From: Flavobacterium sp. MC2016-06
GTDB lineage: Bacteria; Bacteroidota; Bacteroidia; Flavobacteriales; Flavobacteriaceae
Length of the DNA stretch: 22,885 bases
Direction: 5' to 3'
Assembly (NCBI RefSeq): GCF_009711165.2
Contig: NZ_WMID02000051.1
Span: forward strand, 1 to 22,885
The position numbers and the translations under genes were made by a program. Position 1 is the first letter of the stretch. Every line of letters begins with the position of its first letter. This document shows, piece after piece, positions 16,391 to 22,885 of this stretch. The notes below the pieces were generated by a model. It worked only from the letters and a program-made list of their open reading frames with translations. It did no database searches and was not told the origin of the DNA.

Positions 16391-17191
16391 TTATTGTAAA
16401 CTTTGTGTTGGTAATTTGGAAATCCAGTCTTGTATGTAAACTGCAATTTCCTGCCAGCCGGGCTGATTTAAAACAAAATGATTTCGTTCTGGAAAAACCT
16501 TGAAATCGGTAATAGAATTTTTGTCTGAGTATTTTTTGTAGTTCGAATAATTCAGAGATTCGGGAATAGTATGATCTGTTGAACCTGCAATGAGTAATAA
16601 AGGTTTGTGAGGAAGTTTAAAATCTACTTTTGCTACTGAAGTTATGGTGTCGCGAACAATTAATTTAGATTCTGGAATTGCAGATTCGCAGTATGCTTTG
16701 TCCTGCCATTCTTCTGGCATTCCGTTGGTAAAAGCATATTGCCATTGACTAAAACTCATTAAGAATGTTTTTTTAGTCGAAGTAAAAAATCCAAGCGGTC
16801 CCCAGCCAGCTTTTAAGAAAGAGAATTTAAAAGTCATAATGCCTTGCGGAGGAACAGAATGTACAGCAATTGCAGATGCAGCTAGATTGCGCTGTAAAAG
16901 AATTTGCGCTATTAAACCCCCAATAGAATGGCCAATAATTATAGGTTTGTGAGGAAGTTTTTTTGCGATATCTTCAAAATATGCAATTAACTCTGCTAAT
17001 CGCATGCTGGCTACCTGTGGATCAGGATGGCGCTGGCGAAGAACTTCTGCCGGAGCATCTTTATAAGGCCATGCGGGAGCAAGTGTTTTAAATCCTTTGT
17101 TTTCGAAAAAGGTTTTCCATTCGTTCCAGCAATTATTGCTTACAAATGCACCTGTAATAAAAAGAATGGTAGTCGGGTTTTCAGTTAGCAT
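16391..17191 (-). CDS. Alpha/beta hydrolase (serine nucleophile), first gene of the run
   Basis: 266 residues, no signal peptide, so cytoplasmic. The fold starts with the strand TTILFITGAF; the nucleophile elbow is GHSIGG with Ser89; the catalytic Asp is probably Asp206 (AGSTDHTIP) and the His is His238 (ERNHFVL). This is an esterase/lipase-like triad, unlike the Asp nucleophile of the next gene. The reaction is ester, thioester or lactone hydrolysis; substrate unknown. It is the first gene after the putative sigma-54 promoter, with a leader of roughly 65 bases. Confidence 0.9.
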   Translation of the reverse strand: MLTENPTTILFITGAFVSNNCWNEWKTFFENKGFKTLAPAWPYKDAPAEVLRQRHPDPQVASMRLAELIAYFEDIAKKLPHKPIIIGHSIGGLIAQILLQRNLAASAIAVHSVPPQGIMTFKFSFLKAGWGPLGFFTSTKKTFLMSFSQWQYAFTNGMPEEWQDKAYCESAIPESKLIVRDTITSVAKVDFKLPHKPLLLIAGSTDHTIPESLNYSNYKKYSDKNSITDFKVFPERNHFVLNQPGWQEIAVYIQDWISKLPTQSLQ

Positions 17192-17267
17192 AATAAACGT
17201 TTTATTGTTATGCCAAACTATTTACTAAAACCAGACCTTTTTGTTAAGTTATTGATTATTAGTATTT

Positions 17268-17284
17268 TGAATAAGTTGTGCCAG
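17268..17284 (-). promoter_or_regulatory. Candidate sigma-54 (-24/-12) promoter of the eight-gene run
   Basis: On the minus strand the site reads CTGGCACAACTTATTCA. The -24 part TGGCAC is perfect. At the required 10-base spacing from GG the -12 dinucleotide is TC rather than GC; overall 14 of 17 positions fit YTGGCACGNNNNTTGCW. No good TAnnTTTG box was found between it and the first gene. The neighbouring operon encodes a sigma-54 activator, which supports the reading. Confidence 0.5.
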
Positions 17285-17299
17285 TTTTTGAACAACTAT

Positions 17300-17319
17300 A
17301 TTTCGTCGATAAACGAAAT
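17300..17319. promoter_or_regulatory. Inverted repeat upstream of the -24 element
   Basis: Arms ATTTCGT (17300-17306) and ACGAAAT (17313-17319) around CGATAA begin 15 bases upstream of the putative -24/-12 site. A related ATATCGTTT lies at 17332-17340. The half ATTTCGTCG differs by one base from ATATCGTCG in the palindrome upstream of the kinase gene (22301-22309). It is a candidate activator-binding site; inference. Confidence 0.35.
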
Positions 17320-17346
17320 TGAAGAGACTGAATATCGTTTTTTTTT

Positions 17347-17388
17347 GAGTTATGAGTTATGAATTATGAGTTTTGAGTTGTGAGCTAT
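17347..17388. repeat. Degenerate heptamer array, unit GAGTTAT
   Basis: Six consecutive seven-base units (GAGTTAT, GAGTTAT, GAATTAT, GAGTTTT, GAGTTGT, GAGCTAT). The unit is the reverse complement, rotated, of the AACTCAT array at 1-78, so the same heptamer family occurs twice about 17 kb apart in opposite orientation; this copy has decayed. Confidence 0.85.
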
Positions 17389-17430
17389 GGGTACGAACTG
17401 TGTTTTTTTCTTTACTCATTATACTCAATC

Positions 17431-17521
17431 TTGTCATTCTGAGGTACGAAGAATCTTCGATGCAAAATCGACAAAGATTGCGGAGTTACTTGCGAAGATT
17501 CTTCGTACCTCAGAATGACAA
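17431..17521. repeat. Perfect 29-bp inverted repeat
   Basis: Arms 17431-17459 and 17493-17521 are exact reverse complements (left arm begins TTGTCATTCTGAGGTACGAA). They enclose 33 bases. TGTCATTCTGAG-type sequence is, to my knowledge, a common dispersed repeat in Bacteroidota. The right arm is also the first unit of the tandem array that follows. Confidence 0.93.
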
Positions 17522-17807
17522 TACTGTGAAAAAAATCTGCGAAAATCTGCTTAATTCGCTAAATCTGCGTGCTAAAACTTTGTAGAGTTACTTGTGAAGA
17601 TTCTTCGTTCATCAGAATGACAATACTGCGAAAATCTGCTTTATCCGCTAAATCTGCGTGCTAAAACTTTGTAGAGTTACTTGCGAAGATTCTTCGTTCC
17701 TCAGAATGACAATACTGCGAAAAAATCTGCTTAATCCGTTAAATCTGCGTGCTAAAACTTTGTGGAATTACTTGTGAAGATTCTTCGACTTCGCTCAGAA
17801 TGACAAG
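17483..17807. repeat. Imperfect tandem array of ~90-102-bp units
   Basis: The block GAAGATTCTTCG...CAGAATGACAA recurs with starts at 17493, 17595, 17684 and 17775 (spacings 102, 89 and 91). The sequence between copies repeats too (CTGCGAAAA, CGCTAAATCTGCGTGC, TAAAACTTTGT). The last copy carries a variant GACTTCGCTCAGAATG. There is no credible ORF; any short frame here reads through repeats. Confidence 0.9.
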
Positions 17808-17832
17808 CTTTACGTATAAACTTCGGGTGTTT

Positions 17833-17865
17833 AACTTTGTCAAAGTTTAAAACTTTGACAAAGTT
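17833..17865. repeat. Double palindrome of AACTTTG/CAAAGTT
   Basis: Arms 17833-17848 and 17850-17865 are perfect 16-bp reverse complements with one base between them, and each arm is itself palindromic (AACTTTG T CAAAGTT). It could form one long hairpin or two small ones. There is no T-run placing it as the response-regulator terminator. Confidence 0.9.
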
Positions 17866-17958
17866 TCTCGTACTGCTAAAACTTCCTAGATATTTCCTTC
17901 TGCAAAAATTAATGACAAACAAGCCATATCTCAGTTAAGTATTTTTAACTTATCAGTT

Positions 17959-17990
17959 TTGGAATTTGGAATTTAAAAAATTGGAATTTA
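17959..17990. repeat. Short GGAATTT heptamer repeats
   Basis: GGAATTT occurs three times (17961, 17968 and 17983), the first two in direct tandem, just after the 3' end of the response-regulator gene. This is a third seven-base family in the window. The remaining gene-free parts of 17389-17993 show nothing else that I recognise. Confidence 0.7.
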
Positions 17991-17993
17991 ATT

Positions 17994-19949
17994 CTAAAAG
18001 TGGCTTCTCTTTATTCCAAGTTTCTGCATTCTTGAAGCAAGTGTAGTAGGAGGAAGCCCTAAAATTTCAGACGCTCCGCCGGCACCTCTAATTCTTCCAT
18101 TGCATTTTTCGAGAACATTAATAATATGTTCTCTTTCGTTTTCTTGAATGGTTTTAAAATACCATTCTGTAGACGTATTGTTTATTTTGATTTCATCAAA
18201 AGCAGGCAGTGGAATATGTTCAATAGTATCGGTTTTTGCCAAAAGAATACTTCTTTCTATAAGATTTTCGAGTTCTCGAATATTCCCAGGCCATTGATAA
18301 GATAAAAGACTTTTTAAGGCACTTTCTGATATCTCACTTACATTTTTACCAATTTTATCACTGTAAATAGCAATAAAATGTCGCGCAAGAAGACCAATAT
18401 CTTCTTTTCGTTCTCGTAAAGGCGGTAATTGTATCGGAAATACATTTAATCTGTAATATAAATCAAGACGGAAACGGCCTTCAGCAACTTCTTTCTCCAA
18501 AGTACAATTTGTCGCAGCAATTATCCTTACATTTACTTTTATGGGAATATTTCCTCCAACGCGTTCAATTTCTTTTTCCTGAATAGCGCGAAGCAGTTTG
18601 GCCTGCATTTCAAGAGGCATATCGCCAATTTCGTCTAGAAATAAAGTTCCGTTATTGGCTTGTTCAAATTTACCTATTCGTCTTTCTGTAGCGCCGGTAA
18701 AAGATCCTTTTTCGTGCCCAAATAATTCAGATTCAATCAAACTAGGGGGAAGGGCAGAACAGTTAATTTTGACAAAAGGGTGCTTATTTCTTGGTGAAAG
18801 CTGTTGAATGCTAGTCGCAATACTTTCTTTTCCAGTACCGCTTTCTCCCGTAATTAATACCGTTGTGTCTGCTGGCGCGACCTGAATGATATGATCGAAG
18901 AGTTTTAACAATGTAGGGCTTTTTCCAACAATTCCTTCAAAACCAAATTTCTGTGTATTTTTTTCTGTTGTAATGTTTTTAAAAATTACTTCTTTTTGAT
19001 TTGATTTTTTCTCACGACTTAAAATATTCTCAATTGCATAAATCAAAGGTTCTTGAAGTCTTTCGCATAAGCTCAGATCGCTTTTGTTGTAAATATTAGA
19101 CTGCCTGCTAAAAAAGGATAAATAAAAACCGCCATTATCATTAATCTTCAAAGGAACTGGTAATATGAGATTTGATTTCATATTCATGCAGTTAGCAATT
19201 AATTTTTTTATGGGAAATTTTTCACAGACTTTAATAAAATCCTGATCATTATAAAATACAAATTTGTTTTCAGATTCGATTTTACTTTTGCGTTGCAATT
19301 CTTTGATCTCAGATTCTTTTAATGCTGTTATATTTTGTAATTCTTCCATTCCAATTTTCTGATACTCATGCAGACCTGTTCTTGAGTAACCTATTGCTTT
19401 GTATGGTACATTTTCATTTGTTGCAAAAACGCCCATCACCAAATCAAAAGAAATAAGAGATTGCAATGCAGTAGTAATATTCAACACACGATCATCCCAT
19501 GTTCCGTTTTTTTCAACCATTACTTTTAGTTGTTTCTGAAACAATTGTTCTTTTCTAATAGATGATTCAAGTCCGTGCTGCTGATGGTATTCTGCAATTT
19601 CAATTGTTATCAGTAAATCTTTTTCTCGAAACGGCTTAACTAAAAATCCATACGGATGTGTAGATTTGGCTTTGTTGAGTACTTCTTCATTTGAGTTAGC
19701 AGAAAGATAAATAAAAGGAATGTTGTCTTCCTTGAGAATTTCAGCAAGGTCAATACCTGTTTCTTTCCCCGAAAGGAAAATGTCTAATAAGACTAATTCT
19801 GGTCTTTCCTGCGCAATATAATATTTAGCATCTGTTACTGATCTCGCCATTCCGGTAATAGAATGTCCAGCTTTTTTTAGCATCAATCGTAAGTGATTGG
19901 CTTCTATAAATTGATCTTCAACAATGAGAATTTTTAGAGACTTTCCCAT
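17994..19949 (-). CDS. Sigma-54-activating response regulator, FhlA-like C-terminus
   Basis: 651 residues, 18 bases after the kinase gene. Receiver domain 1-125: Glu11/Asp12, phosphoacceptor Asp56, Ser83, Lys105. A middle region of about 145-310 looks GAF-like. The AAA+ domain is at 337-575: Walker A GESGTGKE at 368-375; sigma-54 contact loop GSFTGA at 415-420 in place of the usual GAFTGA; Walker [11 protein letters not shown] at 434-443; arginine-finger region [10 protein letters not shown]. The C-terminal Fis-type helix-turn-helix at 605-648 ([30 protein letters not shown]) closely resembles the FhlA end. Known role of the family: ATP-driven opening of sigma-54 promoters. I infer that the kinase next door phosphorylates it and that its target is the eight-gene run. 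A receiver added to a GAF-AAA-Fis body combines NtrC-like and FhlA-like inputs. Confidence 0.94.
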   Translation of the reverse strand: MGKSLKILIVEDQFIEANHLRLMLKKAGHSITGMARSVTDAKYYIAQERPELVLLDIFLSGKETGIDLAEILKEDNIPFIYLSANSNEEVLNKAKSTHPYGFLVKPFREKDLLITIEIAEYHQQHGLESSIRKEQLFQKQLKVMVEKNGTWDDRVLNITTALQSLISFDLVMGVFATNENVPYKAIGYSRTGLHEYQKIGMEELQNITALKESEIKELQRKSKIESENKFVFYNDQDFIKVCEKFPIKKLIANCMNMKSNLILPVPLKINDNGGFYLSFFSRQSNIYNKSDLSLCERLQEPLIYAIENILSREKKSNQKEVIFKNITTEKNTQKFGFEGIVGKSPTLLKLFDHIIQVAPADTTVLITGESGTGKESIATSIQQLSPRNKHPFVKINCSALPPSLIESELFGHEKGSFTGATERRIGKFEQANNGTLFLDEIGDMPLEMQAKLLRAIQEKEIERVGGNIPIKVNVRIIAATNCTLEKEVAEGRFRLDLYYRLNVFPIQLPPLRERKEDIGLLARHFIAIYSDKIGKNVSEISESALKSLLSYQWPGNIRELENLIERSILLAKTDTIEHIPLPAFDEIKINNTSTEWYFKTIQENEREHIINVLEKCNGRIRGAGGASEILGLPPTTLASRMQKLGIKRSHF

Positions 19950-19967
19950 AATTATATGTTTATTTTA

Positions 19968-22217
<2,250 letters not shown>

Positions 22218-22295
22218 CTTCTGTTAATTAAACTGGCATACGAAGATATTGATTAAAAATGCAGTTAATTTAAAAATGCTCAATTTTGATTGGCA

Positions 22296-22307
22296 ACGAT
22301 ATATCGT
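22296..22307. promoter_or_regulatory. 12-bp palindrome upstream of the kinase operon
   Basis: ACGATATATCGT is a perfect palindrome about 80 bases upstream of the kinase ATG, extended to the right by CGTTT. Its right half ATATCGTCG resembles ATTTCGTCG upstream of the eight-gene run, so it may be a shared binding site of the response regulator. Confidence 0.35.
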
Positions 22308-22447
22308 CGTTTGGATTTTTTTATTAAAAAATTTTGCTGATTCGAAAAATTTTAAAAAATAAGAAAATTACTTCGAATCCTAAGTATAGATAAAGATTCG
22401 GGCTTCTAAGTGCTAAAATTTAATAGAATTATATTCAATTTTAAGAA

Positions 22448-22476
22448 ACTCATAAATATTTGTGAGTATTTTTTTT
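22448..22476 (+). terminator. Terminator-like hairpin before the small gene
   Basis: ACTCATAAATATTTGTGAGT (22448-22467) folds into a hairpin and is followed by a run of T. No gene ends before it on the plus strand in 22218-22447, so it may end an unrecognised small RNA or antisense transcript, or insulate the next gene. It is almost identical to the hairpin at 22702-22721. Confidence 0.6.
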
Positions 22477-22509
22477 ACAGAAATAGTTTTTTTTAACCAC
22501 TTGATGTCG

Positions 22510-22517
22510 TATGTTTG
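22510..22517 (+). promoter_or_regulatory. -7 box of the 34-codon gene
   Basis: TATGTTTG fits TAnnTTTG exactly, 23 bases before the ATG. At the -33 position there is only a T-run (around 22487-22494), so the upstream element is weak. Confidence 0.5.
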
Positions 22518-22540
22518 TCTAACCCCCAAATACTTAACCA

Positions 22541-22645
22541 ATGGAAATATTAAAGTTTTTACTTTGTTTTTATTTTATTTCTTTTGTGTTTATTGCAATC
22601 TCTGTTCTAAACGCAGAAGAGTATGATGATTTTGAAGAACATTAA
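22541..22645 (+). CDS. 34-residue membrane or secreted small protein, unrecognised
   Basis: The ATG opens a 34-codon frame, too short for routine gene calling, ending in TAA at 22643-22645. The product begins MEILK, has a hydrophobic helix at residues 6-23 (FLLCFYFISFVFIAISVL), and ends in a strongly acidic tail (NAEEYDDFEEH). It could be a single-pass membrane protein with an acidic outer or inner tail, or a signal-peptide-like precursor cut after LNA to free a nine-residue acidic peptide. It has its own -7 box 23 bases upstream and a strong terminator about 50 bases downstream, which supports a real transcription unit. The ribosome-binding region is weak, as is usual in this phylum. I know no family for it. 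Confidence 0.55.
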   Translation: MEILKFLLCFYFISFVFIAISVLNAEEYDDFEEH

Positions 22646-22694
22646 TTGAGGCCGTTAATCAAGCTCAATTAATTCAAAATTTAGGTTTTAAATT

Positions 22695-22731
22695 AAAAAA
22701 CACTCATAATTTATTGTGAGTGTTTTTTTTT
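22695..22731. terminator. Terminator of the 34-codon gene
   Basis: A perfect 12-bp stem (22695-22706 with 22717-22728) with a 10-base loop and a T tail of about nine bases. The left A-run means it could also work on the minus strand. Confidence 0.85.
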
Positions 22732-22774
22732 ATTTTCGAAACAACCAAGTATAGTTGCGTTTAGACAAAAAAAA

Positions 22775-22822
22775 AGATTTTAGATTTTTAGAAATTCTTG
22801 AATTTCTAAAAATCTAAAATCT
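22775..22822. repeat. 22-bp perfect hairpin at the head of a heptamer array
   Basis: Arms 22775-22796 and 22801-22822 are exact reverse complements around CTTG. The right arm contains the first two AAAATCT units of the array that follows, and the left arm contains the inverse, AGATTTT. The tandem array therefore starts from inside a palindrome. Confidence 0.95.
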
Positions 22823-22885
22823 AAAATCTAAAATCTAAAATCTAAAATCTAAAATCTAAAATCTAAAATCTAAAATCTAAAATCT
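22809..22885. repeat. Heptanucleotide tandem array, unit AAAATCT
   Basis: Eleven perfect copies with unit ends every seven bases from 22815 to 22885; the array runs off the end of the window, so the true copy number is unknown. Same unit length as the AACTCAT array at the other end of the window but a different sequence. Confidence 0.97.

Noticed and set aside
17373..17585. 70-residue plus-strand open frame
   Set aside because: It lies wholly in inverted and tandem repeats, has no promoter or coding character, and its product is repeat-derived.
17483..17807. Possible CRISPR array
   Set aside because: Repeat spacing varies (102, 89, 91), the sequence between copies is also repeated rather than unique, and no cas gene is present.

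Overview
The window looks like a chromosomal segment of a Flavobacterium-type member of the Bacteroidota. The reasons are low GC with very T-rich intergenic DNA, many signal peptides ending in AQ, a large TonB-dependent receptor, TAnnTTTG-type -7 promoter boxes, and abundant short dispersed or heptameric repeats between genes. No rRNA, tRNA, insertion sequence, CRISPR array or phage gene was seen.

Layout. (1) 1-581: a heptamer tandem array, and a GNAT acetyltransferase whose stop codon lies inside it. (2) 718-4469, minus strand: a TonB-dependent receptor followed by an exported tyrosine-phosphatase-fold enzyme. (3) 4689-7438, plus strand: a membrane-anchored AraC-type regulator, divergent from the receptor, then a xylose isomerase homologue with two unusual active-site residues. 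(4) 7509-8063: a small predicted outer-membrane protein facing xylA across a shared terminator. (5) 8533-17191, minus strand: a run of eight co-oriented genes. In transcription order these are an alpha/beta hydrolase, an epoxide-hydrolase-like lipoprotein, an SDR, a YtcJ-type amidohydrolase, a metallo-beta-lactamase-fold protein with a depleted metal site, an Alginate_exp-type porin, a SnoaL/NTF2-like protein and a PuuE/polysaccharide-deacetylase-type lipoprotein. (6) 17192-17993: about 800 bp of gene-free DNA, first the promoter region of the eight-gene run and then stacked repeats. (7) 17994-22217, minus strand: a TPR-containing HisKA_2-type histidine kinase followed by a sigma-54-activating response regulator with an FhlA-like C-terminus. 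(8) 22448-22885: a 34-codon gene bracketed by two nearly identical terminator hairpins, then a 22-bp perfect hairpin running into a second heptamer array.

How it may work together. The region upstream of the eight-gene run has a good -24 element (TGGCAC) with an imperfect -12 element, and the next genes encode a sensor kinase and a sigma-54 activator. I infer that this two-component pair switches on the run. Six of the eight products carry signal or lipoprotein peptides and one is a porin, so the run looks like a mostly periplasmic and outer-membrane route for uptake and hydrolysis of a small organic compound, possibly an amide, ester or epoxide. The substrate cannot be read from sequence, and I do not recognise this set as a characterised pathway. 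It is the best candidate here for an undescribed system.
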